Source: Chloroflexota bacterium
Lineage (GTDB): Bacteria > Chloroflexota > Anaerolineae > J102
Assembly: GCA_003353825.1 (NCBI GenBank)
Contig: PIVW01000072.1
Coordinates: 1-16,758 of the forward strand
Direction of reading: 5' to 3'
DNA length: 16,758 bases
Below the pieces are notes generated by a model. The model worked only from the letters and a program-made list of their open reading frames with translations, had not been told where the DNA came from and did not search any database. A program made the position numbers and the translations under genes. Position 1 is the first letter of the stretch. Each line of letters begins with the position of its first letter. This document shows, one piece after another, positions 1-6,108 of the stretch.

Positions 1-1
1 C

Positions 2-16
2 TTGACATAGTGTCAA
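2..16. promoter_or_regulatory. Short perfect dyad TTGACA-TAG-TGTCAA at the window edge
   Basis: Positions 2-7 (TTGACA) and 11-16 (TGTCAA) form a perfect 6+3+6 inverted repeat. Each arm equals the -35 consensus on its own strand, but I see no matching -10 about 17 bp away inside the window. It could be a small operator or the edge of a promoter for a gene to the left. It could also be chance. Confidence 0.25.
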
Positions 17-83
17 ACGTCATTTGGGTAGCCTCCGGCTTAGTTTTTCCCAAGAGGCTGCCTTGAGAGTGTCGAAAGGATAC

Positions 84-93
84 TATTTATGCC
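84..93 (-). promoter_or_regulatory. Partial copy of the WYL-regulator operator (GGCATAAATA on minus strand)
   Basis: Read on the minus strand, these 10 bases are GGCATAAATA. They are identical to the first ten bases of the 14-bp dyad GGCATAAATATGCC at 2262-2275 upstream of the WYL regulator. The last four bases of the dyad do not match. The site lies just past the end of the GyrI-like pseudogene, so it could be a weak or decayed second operator for a gene leaving the window on the left. Confidence 0.3.
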
Positions 94-115
94 CTAATCT
101 TGCACTATCTTTTGC

Positions 116-578
116 TTATTTCCAACTTTCATTCACGGGTATTGCGGCTAAGCCCTCCTCATACAATTCGAATCGCAGTTGCGGGAGCGCCGGCAAGGGC
201 TTCTTCTTGGCCGCTGCCTGTTTCGCTGATTCGACCATGGTCGCGGTAGGTAGTCCATTGGGGCTGCATGATCATCATGGTCCGAAGCCAGGCACTCTTG
301 TCCCTCTTTCGCCTGAACCTCTCCATATCCTCACACCACAGCCCCTCCAGAGGCATGACCGTGTAATCTTTTTCCAGTTCCTTTTTGCTCATAAACTTGA
401 GCGCGTACGCCACCGCATAGAGCGTTTCCAACGCCTCCTGGTAGCTTTGAGTTGTGTTTGGATCCCCGTGGCCATCGACCATGAGGAAAGATATCGCCGG
501 GACATCGACCAAAGAAGATTTCCTTGAGGATGGCCGGTACAGATGTTTGAGTACTTTTTTGAAACCGGTTTCTTCCAT
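116..578 (-). pseudogene. GyrI-like (AraC effector-binding type) domain protein, frameshifted and C-terminally truncated
   Basis: The first part reads MEETGFKKVLKHLYRP, then VDVPAISFLMVDGHGDPNT, and later MPLEGLW and MMIMQPQW. This is the typical N-terminal half of stand-alone GyrI-like proteins, which are usually about 200 residues and bind small hydrophobic or cationic molecules. The ATG at 578 is chosen because AGGGGAG lies 7 bases upstream. After QPQWTT the frame is lost at a tandem GGTA-GGTA (245-252). With one copy removed, the reading continues as WTTATMVESAKQAAAKKK, then LPALPQLRFELYEEGLAA, as expected for the family, and stops at 116-118. The usual QIMHIGPF-like segment and the rest of the C-terminal half are absent in all frames. 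There are thus two independent lesions. Without correction the frame runs to 159. It follows the truncated toroid gene and probably belonged to the WYL operon. The family assignment is from memory of conserved motifs. Confidence 0.75.
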
Positions 579-646
579 GAGTACACTCCCCTGCGAGTGT
601 TGATTTTTTCCGTGAGCATCTCTTGCCGGTCTGTGCCGCAGCTTTG

Positions 647-1201
647 CTAGTTCATCGTGGCGCAAGCAAAGTTACCCAATTCGGGCGCACAACGGCAGCG
701 CCAGCCATTGTCATCCACCAATCCTAACAAGTGCTCCACCGCCCGTCTCACCCGAACATCGTCGCCCAACCCCATCGCCAGCAGTGCATAGAGCAGGGTC
801 GGCGAGTCACACAGCATCCAAGACCAATTGTCTTCGCCGCTGCCACCAAAACGGGGATGGATATTGAGCATGCTCTGAAAAGCGCCTTGTTGCGATTGAT
901 GCGCCAGCACTGCCTGGATACCTGCATCCACACCAGGATCCTGTGCCCGTACGCCGAAGTCGGCCAAGACACTCAGCGCATAGATGAGATGTCGAGCGTC
1001 GTTGTGCCGTTTGATCACATAGCCGGGCCATGAGCACATCTGCTGTATGAGGTCGTGGACTTGAGCATCGACCAGCATGTCGACTCTCGCCTGTACAGTT
1101 TCCGGATCATGCTCAGGTTTTGCTAACAAGTCGACCAACGTGCGGTAGCGCGTCCAGGGTTCGTGCGAAGCCAACAGCCAGTCCAGGATTCTTTGCTTCA
1201 T
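647..1201 (-). CDS. Alpha/alpha-toroid-like (prenyltransferase/squalene-cyclase fold) protein, C-terminally truncated
   Basis: This is a 184-residue protein of amphipathic helices. It starts MKQRILDWLLASHEPWTRYRTL, and its repeat-like segments include GGSGEDNWSWMLCDSPTLLYALLAMGLGDD and VRRAVEHLLGLVDDNGW. It resembles a family of about 300-residue proteins of unknown function with a prenyltransferase-like toroid fold, often mislabelled as nitrogen fixation protein NifH. It has none of the nucleotide-binding motifs of true NifH. Homologues as I recall them continue after PELGKF with a conserved GPGRKDDPCPY-like stretch. Here the frame goes from PELGNF directly to ACATMN and a stop, so about 110-130 residues are missing, probably through an internal deletion near 665-675. 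Its ATG overlaps the stop of the WYL regulator (ATGA, 1198-1201), which points to translational coupling. The product is probably non-functional. Confidence 0.65.
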   Translation of the reverse strand: MKQRILDWLLASHEPWTRYRTLVDLLAKPEHDPETVQARVDMLVDAQVHDLIQQMCSWPGYVIKRHNDARHLIYALSVLADFGVRAQDPGVDAGIQAVLAHQSQQGAFQSMLNIHPRFGGSGEDNWSWMLCDSPTLLYALLAMGLGDDVRVRRAVEHLLGLVDDNGWRCRCAPELGNFACATMN

Positions 1202-2202
1202 TGTTGAATCATTCTGTCATCCTCTATCTTATCATCGTGATCTGAAAGTGATTCATATTGAGCGGCGATGCCCGATGCCCTTTCCTTTACCAATGCCTTC
1301 AGGGCATCGGGCGCCGTCACGACTGCAGCACCGCCATAAGCGAGCACCGTACTGGCTGCCCATTCCAGAGTGGGGGCGGTGAACGTTACCTCAACCGCCC
1401 CGCCCGCTTGCTGCTCCACCACATCCCACTGCCAATGATCGGCCAGGGCAATAGAGGCAAATCGCCCTGAGAAACACATATGGGCGTGCACCTTAGGTTC
1501 CCGTTTCCAGACATCGGCGAGATAGAGGTGGATATCGAAATCATGCGGATCATCGAAGGTCTGGTCGGTCAATGTCATTGCCTGGATGCGGTCGATCCGA
1601 AAAGTGCGCTTATCCTTGCGCAGATGGCAGTAGCCGACGACATACCACCAACCCCATTGGTGAACCAAGGCATAAGGATCCACTAGGCGACGGCTGGGTT
1701 CCAGATTGTCTCTTCTCCTGTAGTCTATTGCCAAGCGCCTGCGCTCATGCACCGCCCGGCGTATCTTTTCCAGACTTGGCAGCAAAGGTTCCTGCTCGCC
1801 CCGATGAAAAGAGGTGGCGACCAATTTCCTGCGCGCCCATGCTACCTCCTGGCGCTGTTCATCCGGCAGGAGATTATCCAGTTTCGCCAACACACCACAC
1901 GCCGCATCTTGATACAGTCGCCCCCACATCTCCTCGACCAGGCTGGTTCCCAGATAGACCGCGACAGCTTCTTCGGGCGTGAAAACAAGGGGTGGCATCT
2001 GGTAGCCCCTCACCAGTGAAAACCCGCCGTGTGGCCCTCGCTCCGAGTAGATCGGAATGCCCATCTCCTCAAGGGTTGCGATATAGCGATGCACCGAACG
2101 CACGGAAACAGCCAGCTCCTCAGCCAGATCCCCAGCTTTCTGGTTGGGTTTTCGCTGCAACAACATGATGAGGGTGATAAGTCGAGAAGCTGTATTTGCC
2201 AT
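1198..2202 (-). CDS. WYL-domain transcriptional regulator (HTH-WYL-WCX)
   Basis: The 334-residue protein has the usual three-part layout. An N-terminal winged helix-turn-helix (about residues 5-60) includes LAEELAVSVRSVHRYIATLE, with the following wing ERGPHGGFSL. The WYL domain (about 140-210) shows DPYALVHQWGWWYVVGYCH and RTFRIDRI, which match the family's ligand-pocket and RxxR-type motifs. A WCX-like C-terminal domain occupies about 225-320. Length is normal for the family. These regulators sense nucleic acid or nucleotide ligands or small molecules, and several control DNA-damage or defence genes. The ligand here cannot be told. The ATG at 2202 lies about 32 bp downstream of a TATAAT flanked by two dyads (2240-2276), so autoregulation is likely. 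Downstream genes in the same operon are the truncated toroid gene and the GyrI-like pseudogene. The regulator itself looks intact. Confidence 0.9.
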   Translation of the reverse strand: MANTASRLITLIMLLQRKPNQKAGDLAEELAVSVRSVHRYIATLEEMGIPIYSERGPHGGFSLVRGYQMPPLVFTPEEAVAVYLGTSLVEEMWGRLYQDAACGVLAKLDNLLPDEQRQEVAWARRKLVATSFHRGEQEPLLPSLEKIRRAVHERRRLAIDYRRRDNLEPSRRLVDPYALVHQWGWWYVVGYCHLRKDKRTFRIDRIQAMTLTDQTFDDPHDFDIHLYLADVWKREPKVHAHMCFSGRFASIALADHWQWDVVEQQAGGAVEVTFTAPTLEWAASTVLAYGGAAVVTAPDALKALVKERASGIAAQYESLSDHDDKIEDDRMIQQ

Positions 2203-2233
2203 TGTCTCGTCCTGATAGCCAAATTCTGTCGTT

Positions 2234-2276
2234 ATTATAGGGCATATTTATGCCACAAACTGGCATAAATATGCCC
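2234..2276 (-). promoter_or_regulatory. Promoter and tandem-dyad operator of the WYL operon
   Basis: Two 14-bp dyads, GGCATATTTATGCC (2241-2254) and GGCATAAATATGCC (2262-2275), lie 21 bp apart centre to centre, about two helical turns. Together they also form a perfect 15-bp inverted repeat (2240-2254 and 2262-2276) with a 7-base spacer. On the minus strand a perfect TATAAT (2239-2234) directly abuts the inner dyad, so a bound protein would cover the promoter. The -35 is weak. The site also follows the uvrA stop by 4 bp, but no T-run follows the hairpin on the minus strand. An operator is therefore more likely than a terminator. Confidence 0.7.
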
Positions 2277-2280
2277 AGAA

Positions 2281-5199
2281 TCATTGCCTACTTAAAAACT
2301 GGCCGGTGTAGCTGGCTGCCACCCCGGCTATATACTCCGGCGGCCCCTCCGCAACGATACATCCTCCTTCATCACCACCCTCTGGCCCCAGATCGATCAG
2401 CCAATCCGCGGTTTTGATCACGTCCAGGTTGTGCTCGATCACGATCACGGTATTACCCGCATCAGTCAGTCGGTGTAGCACATCTAACAGCTTTTGGATA
2501 TCGGCAAAGTGCAGGCCGGTAGTGGGCTCATCCAAGATATAGAGCGTGTCGCCGGTGGAAACGCGCGCCAACTCTTTGGCCAGTTTCACACGCTGGGCTT
2601 CACCCCCCGACAAGGTTGTGGCGCTTTGGCCCAGCTTCACGTAGCCTAGTCCTACATCCACCAGTGTCTGCAAAATGCGGCACACCTTGGGTACGTTTTC
2701 GAAAAAGACCAGCGCCTCCTCCACGTCCATATTCAGTATATCGGCGATATGCCTGGTTTTGTAGCGGACCTGCAATGTCTCTGCATTGAAGCGGCTGCCC
2801 CTGCAGATATTACACGTTACCCACACATCTGGTAGGAAATGCATCTCCACCCGTTTGCGGCCATGTCCTTTACAGGCTTCGCAGCGTCCCCCCTTGACAT
2901 TGAAGCTAAAACGCCCAGGTTTGTAACCACGCGTTTTGGCCTCAGGGGTCAGGGCGAATAGCTCTCGGATATGGGTCATGGCATTGACGTATGTGGCGGG
3001 GTTCGACCGCGGTGTGCGGCCAATCGGTTCCTGAGTGATATTGATGACTTTGTCGATATGCTCCATGCCGTCGATGCGATCGTAATCACCCGGTTTACGT
3101 TCGGAGCCGTGCAGTGCTTGCGCCAGTAACGGTTGCAGTGTCTGAGCCACTAAAGAAGATTTTCCGCTCCCCGAGACACCGGTTACGCAGGTAAACAACG
3201 CCAACGGGAAACGTGCTGTCAGATTTTTGAGATTGTTCTGTCTGGCGCCGATTAGTTCGAGCCATTTATCATGGCTTGGGCGACGTTGGCCGTTGGGCGA
3301 GGATACTTGCCGGTCACCTCTGAGATACTTGCCGGTGAGAGAATTGGGATCCGACATGATCGTTTCGGGAGTTCCGGCAGCGACCACCCAGCCTCCATTG
3401 ATCCCGGCGCCTGGCCCTAGATCGACAACCCAATCGGCGGTGAGCATGGTGTCTTGATCATGCTCGACAACCAAGACGGTGTTACCCATATCACGCAGTC
3501 GTTCCAAGGTATCGAGTAGACGGCGATTATCACGTTGGTGCAGGCCAATGCTCGGTTCATCCAGTACATAGAGCACCCCAACCAGGCCACTGCCGATCTG
3601 GCTGGCCAGGCGAATACGCTGGCCTTCGCCACCAGAAAGAGTGGGGGCGGGCCGATCCAGGCTGAGATAGTGCAAACCCACATTCACCAGAAAACGAAGT
3701 CGCTCATGGATCTCTTTGAGCACCTCCTCTCCGATCTCCAACTGTTCGGCGCTCAACTTGTTTTCTATTTCGTCCGAAGCGTTATCTGTTATCCGTTGAC
3801 TGTTGATTGTTGGTTGTTCGTTCGACCACAGTGACTGAACCCAACCCATAGCCTCACCGATACTCATCTGTGTTACGGCGTAAATCGTCGTACCGCCAAC
3901 CCTCACAGCGCCACTCTCGGGCCGCAAGCGCTGTCCCCGGCAGCTGGGACAGAGCTGTTTGCTCATAAAGCTAGTGTACCACCGGCGCATGCCTTCGGAC
4001 TGGGTCTGGCGATATCGCCGGCGTACGGCATTGACTGTGCCTTCAAATTCCCACTCCCCTGACCACTTCCCACGGTTACTGGCAGATTCCCAATTGACGC
4101 GCACGCCGCCATACAGCAAGGCATGTCGGCATTCGGGTGATAGCTCACGCCAGGGCGTATCCATATCCTGGTCAAATTGTTGGGTGATCTGGCGCACGAC
4201 CTGGTAGGTGCCGGATGTTTTTTTCTTACCAAACTTGCCCCAAGTTTTCACTGCCCCTTCGTTAAGACTCTTATCCGGGTCGATAAACAGGTCGGGATCA
4301 AACTCAACCTTTGTTCCCAAACCGTTGCATTCTGGGCACATCCCTATCGGCGAGTTAAAGCTAAACATCTGTGGTGTCAGTTCGGGGAAGCTGATGTTGC
4401 AACTGGCGCAGGCGTTATTCTCCGACAACATCCATTCTTCACCTCCCTCTGTGCTGATGATCACCATACCATCTCCCTGACGCAAAGCCGTCTCGATGGA
4501 GTCAGTCAGCCTCGAAACGTAATCGCCACTCGGCGTTACTGAATCAGCACGCAAAGAACCTACAACCGCAACAAGACGATCCACAATCACTTCGATCGTA
4601 TGCTTCTTGTTCTTATCCAGATTGATCGGTTTTTCCAGAGATCGAATGTCGCCATCCGCGCGCACCCTGCTGAATCCATCCGCCTGCACTTGTTTGAAGG
4701 TATCTTTAAATGTTCCTTTTCGGTTACGTGCCAGTGGCGCCAGGATCTGGAAGCGCGTACCCGCGGGCAAGTTCGTTACCTGTTCGACGATTTCTTGAGC
4801 CGATTGTGCTCGCACCTCACGGCCACACTGGGGGCAGTGAGGTGTGCCCACGCGCGCAAAGAGCACCCGCAAGTAGTCGTAGATCTCGGTGACTGTACCC
4901 ACTGTGGACCTGGGGTTTTTGCTAACCGCTTTCTGCTCGATGGCGATTGCCGGGCTGAGGCCACCAATGAAATCAACTTTGGGTTTTTCCATCTGGCCAA
5001 TGAATTGGCGAGCATAGGCGGAGAGGGATTCCACATAGCGGCGTTGTCCCTCAGCGTACAATGTGTCGAACGCCAGCGACGACTTGCCGCTGCCCGAAAC
5101 ACCGGTGATCACCACCAGCTTAAAGCGGGGCAGCACGATATCGATATCTTTTAGATTGTGCTCTTTGGCACCGCGGATGAGAATGTCTTCTGGTTCCAT
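2281..5199 (-). CDS. uvrA: Excinuclease ABC subunit A (UvrA)
   Basis: UvrA is the damage-recognition ATPase that loads UvrB in nucleotide excision repair. The 972-residue product has both ATPase halves. Walker [10 protein letters not shown] occurs near residues 33-41 and again near 671-680. ABC signatures LSGGEGQR and LSGGEAQR lie near 519 and 862, followed by LDEPSIGLH and LDEPTTGLH. Zinc modules are CASC...CPEC (about 263-290) and CEAC...CNIC (about 770-800). The ATG at 5199 ([19 protein letters not shown]) fits the family. A GTG at 5256 would add 19 unlike residues and lies in a tandem repeat. No clear SD precedes the ATG. An odd hydrophilic stretch, [14 protein letters not shown] (about 459-473), precedes the first signature and is encoded by a heptanucleotide array. 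The gene is monocistronic or nearly so, divergent from the DUF4260 gene, and probably transcribed from a TATAAT at 5395-5390. Confidence 0.97.
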   Translation of the reverse strand: MEPEDILIRGAKEHNLKDIDIVLPRFKLVVITGVSGSGKSSLAFDTLYAEGQRRYVESLSAYARQFIGQMEKPKVDFIGGLSPAIAIEQKAVSKNPRSTVGTVTEIYDYLRVLFARVGTPHCPQCGREVRAQSAQEIVEQVTNLPAGTRFQILAPLARNRKGTFKDTFKQVQADGFSRVRADGDIRSLEKPINLDKNKKHTIEVIVDRLVAVVGSLRADSVTPSGDYVSRLTDSIETALRQGDGMVIISTEGGEEWMLSENNACASCNISFPELTPQMFSFNSPIGMCPECNGLGTKVEFDPDLFIDPDKSLNEGAVKTWGKFGKKKTSGTYQVVRQITQQFDQDMDTPWRELSPECRHALLYGGVRVNWESASNRGKWSGEWEFEGTVNAVRRRYRQTQSEGMRRWYTSFMSKQLCPSCRGQRLRPESGAVRVGGTTIYAVTQMSIGEAMGWVQSLWSNEQPTINSQRITDNASDEIENKLSAEQLEIGEEVLKEIHERLRFLVNVGLHYLSLDRPAPTLSGGEGQRIRLASQIGSGLVGVLYVLDEPSIGLHQRDNRRLLDTLERLRDMGNTVLVVEHDQDTMLTADWVVDLGPGAGINGGWVVAAGTPETIMSDPNSLTGKYLRGDRQVSSPNGQRRPSHDKWLELIGARQNNLKNLTARFPLALFTCVTGVSGSGKSSLVAQTLQPLLAQALHGSERKPGDYDRIDGMEHIDKVINITQEPIGRTPRSNPATYVNAMTHIRELFALTPEAKTRGYKPGRFSFNVKGGRCEACKGHGRKRVEMHFLPDVWVTCNICRGSRFNAETLQVRYKTRHIADILNMDVEEALVFFENVPKVCRILQTLVDVGLGYVKLGQSATTLSGGEAQRVKLAKELARVSTGDTLYILDEPTTGLHFADIQKLLDVLHRLTDAGNTVIVIEHNLDVIKTADWLIDLGPEGGDEGGCIVAEGPPEYIAGVAASYTGQFLSRQ
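3781..3822 (+). repeat. Six degenerate heptads inside uvrA
   Basis: Read on the plus strand: GTTATCT, GTTATCC, GTTGACT, GTTGATT, GTTGGTT, GTTCGTT. All share GTT in the same register over 42 bp. The length is a multiple of three, so uvrA stays open and gains about 14 Asn/Gln/Thr-rich residues in the linker before the first ABC signature. It looks like a short intergenic-type repeat that was tolerated inside a coding region. Confidence 0.75.
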
Positions 5200-5256
5200 A
5201 TAGCAAACGGTTAAAGAAAGTGGTTCAACGGGATGTCGTGTGGCCCCAGAATACAC

Positions 5257-5305
5257 GTGATGCGTATTGCGTGTAACGTGATGCGTATTGCGTGTAACGT
5301 GATGT
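5257..5305 (+). repeat. Tandem 21-bp repeat built of three heptads
   Basis: The unit GTGATGC, GTATTGC, GTGTAAC occurs twice without mismatch (5257-5277 and 5278-5298) and begins a third time with GTGATGT (5299-5305). The heptads resemble each other, so the array probably grew from a 7-bp unit. It lies in the uvrA 5' leader and covers the alternative GTG start at 5256. Confidence 0.85.
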
Positions 5306-5357
5306 TTGTGCTAACAAACCACGCCTTTCTAGTAGGAGCCACGCAAATTCCGAAAGA
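5282..5357 (+). repeat. Left copy of a 76-bp direct repeat flanking the DUF4260 gene
   Basis: This stretch aligns without gaps to 5904-5979, with 62 of 76 positions identical by my count. Shared blocks include TGCGTATTGCGTGT, CACGCCTTTCT and GAGCCAC. It overlaps the end of the heptad array. Confidence 0.75.
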
Positions 5358-5389
5358 GCCAAGAAAGTTAATCACAAGATTACGTCACC

Positions 5390-5418
5390 ATTATACAGCA
5401 AGATCATGCCAGAATCGA
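5390..5418 (-). promoter_or_regulatory. Putative uvrA promoter
   Basis: On the minus strand a perfect TATAAT lies at 5395-5390. The hexamer 17 bp upstream (5418-5413, TCGATT) is a poor -35. The -10 is about 190 bp from the uvrA ATG, so the transcript would carry a long leader containing the heptad array. Confidence 0.4.
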
Positions 5419-5420
5419 TC

Positions 5421-5433
5421 ATGTTCAGAACAT
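5421..5433. promoter_or_regulatory. 13-bp palindrome ATGTTC-A-GAACAT between divergent promoters
   Basis: A perfect 6+1+6 dyad sits just upstream of the minus-strand uvrA promoter and 24 bp upstream of the plus-strand -35 at 5458. This is a natural place for an operator acting on both genes. It does not match the Gram-positive LexA box, where GAAC precedes GTTC with four bases between. Confidence 0.4.
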
Positions 5434-5457
5434 ATGTCCTTAAAATTTATGATCACC

Positions 5458-5486
5458 TTGTCACGAAAAGGGGAGCGTGCTACACT
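5458..5486 (+). promoter_or_regulatory. Promoter of the DUF4260 gene
   Basis: TTGTCA (5458-5463), a 17-bp spacer and TACACT (5481-5486) form a good sigma-70-type promoter. Transcription would start near 5493, about 35 bp before the ATG at 5528. Confidence 0.6.
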
Positions 5487-5527
5487 CACGGCCAGTCCCC
5501 ACTTTCTTGTCAAGGAGTGCAGGTAAC

Positions 5528-5896
5528 ATGTCGATGAAAAATCTGATTCGATTAGAGCAATTGTTTTTAGTTGTCCTCTCGGGCTATCTCTTCAGCACGC
5601 TGGAATACGCCTGGTGGTGGTATGTGATCCTCTTCTTTACCCCCGATCTTAGTATGCTCGGCTACCTGGCCGGCCCACGTGTGGGGGCAGTTATATACAA
5701 TCTCGTTCACCACAAAGGGGTTGCAGTGGCCTTGTACGTGGCGGGCGCATTGCTTGGCAGCCAACCCTTGCAATTGGCAGGTGTTATCATGCTCGGGCAC
5801 TCCAGCTTTGATCGCGTTTTCGGCTATGGTCTCAAATATCCCGACTCGTTCCAACACACCAGTTTGGGCATGATTGGTAAGGCCAAAACAGAGTGA
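5528..5896 (+). CDS. DUF4260 family small membrane protein
   Basis: The 122-residue protein starts MSMKNLIRLEQLFLVVLSGYLFS and contains three to four hydrophobic segments. The conserved-looking stretch FFTPDLSMLGYLAGPRVGA is followed by YNLVHH and the C-terminal GHSSFDRVFGYGLKYPDSFQHTSLG. These match the DUF4260 family of small integral membrane proteins in motif order and length. The biochemical function of the family is unknown to me. The ATG at 5528 is chosen because AAGGAG lies 10 bases upstream, and a second ATG at 5534 is also possible. It has its own promoter, stands divergent to uvrA, and lies between two copies of a 76-bp direct repeat. It may therefore have arrived or been duplicated as a small cassette. 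Confidence 0.85.
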   Translation: MSMKNLIRLEQLFLVVLSGYLFSTLEYAWWWYVILFFTPDLSMLGYLAGPRVGAVIYNLVHHKGVAVALYVAGALLGSQPLQLAGVIMLGHSSFDRVFGYGLKYPDSFQHTSLGMIGKAKTE

Positions 5897-5903
5897 AGTG
5901 TGT

Positions 5904-5979
5904 TGCGTATTGCGTGTTACGCGGTGCTTGTCCAAACTGAACACGCCTTTCTCGTAAGAGCCACATAAATTCTGAAAGA
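5904..5979 (+). repeat. Right copy of the 76-bp direct repeat flanking the DUF4260 gene
   Basis: This is the ungapped counterpart of 5282-5357 at a distance of 622 bp. It begins in a degenerate heptad run (GTGTTGC, GTATTGC, GTGTTAC, GCGGTGC from 5900). The spacer from 5980 to 6026 shows nothing else that I recognise. Confidence 0.75.
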
Positions 5980-6026
5980 TACTCACAATCATATTCTCCG
6001 AGTGCAATATCGCTATGCCAGTCTCT

Positions 6027-6056
6027 TTGCCAATCCCATATCTGACAGCATAAAAT
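6027..6056 (+). promoter_or_regulatory. Promoter of the GT39-like gene
   Basis: TTGCCA (6027-6032), an 18-bp spacer and TAAAAT (6051-6056) each match consensus in five of six bases. The ATG at 6109 follows after about 45 bases of leader. Confidence 0.5.
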
Positions 6057-6076
6057 ATCTCGCCTACCCCAAATCC

Positions 6077-6107
6077 CCGACCTCTGACTCCCGACCACCC
6101 GACCACC
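6077..6107 (+). repeat. Short C-rich octamer repeat before the GT39-like start
   Basis: CCGACCAC occurs twice in tandem (6091-6098, 6099-6106). It is preceded by the diverged CCGACCTC (6077-6084) and TGACTC. The repeat fills the place where a ribosome binding site would be expected, and no SD is visible. Confidence 0.5.
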
Positions 6108-6108
6108 G

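Noticed and set aside
647..1201. Nitrogenase iron protein NifH, a label often attached to this toroid-like family
   Set aside because: There is no P-loop GKGGIGKS or cluster-binding cysteines. The sequence is all-helical repeats.
2240..2276. Perfect 15-bp hairpin 4 bp after the uvrA stop read as a rho-independent terminator
   Set aside because: No T-run follows on the minus strand; CTATAATAACG comes next. The two internal dyads and the adjacent TATAAT explain it better as an operator.
5200..5256. GTG start adding 19 residues to UvrA
   Set aside because: The added residues do not resemble UvrA, and the GTG sits at the edge of the 21-bp tandem repeat. The ATG at 5199 matches the family start.
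5390..5433. SOS (LexA) control of uvrA by the CTGTATAA half-site or the ATGTTCAGAACAT palindrome
   Set aside because: The first has no second half. The second has the arms in the opposite order to the GAAC-N4-GTTC box. Regulation remains open, but LexA is not supported.
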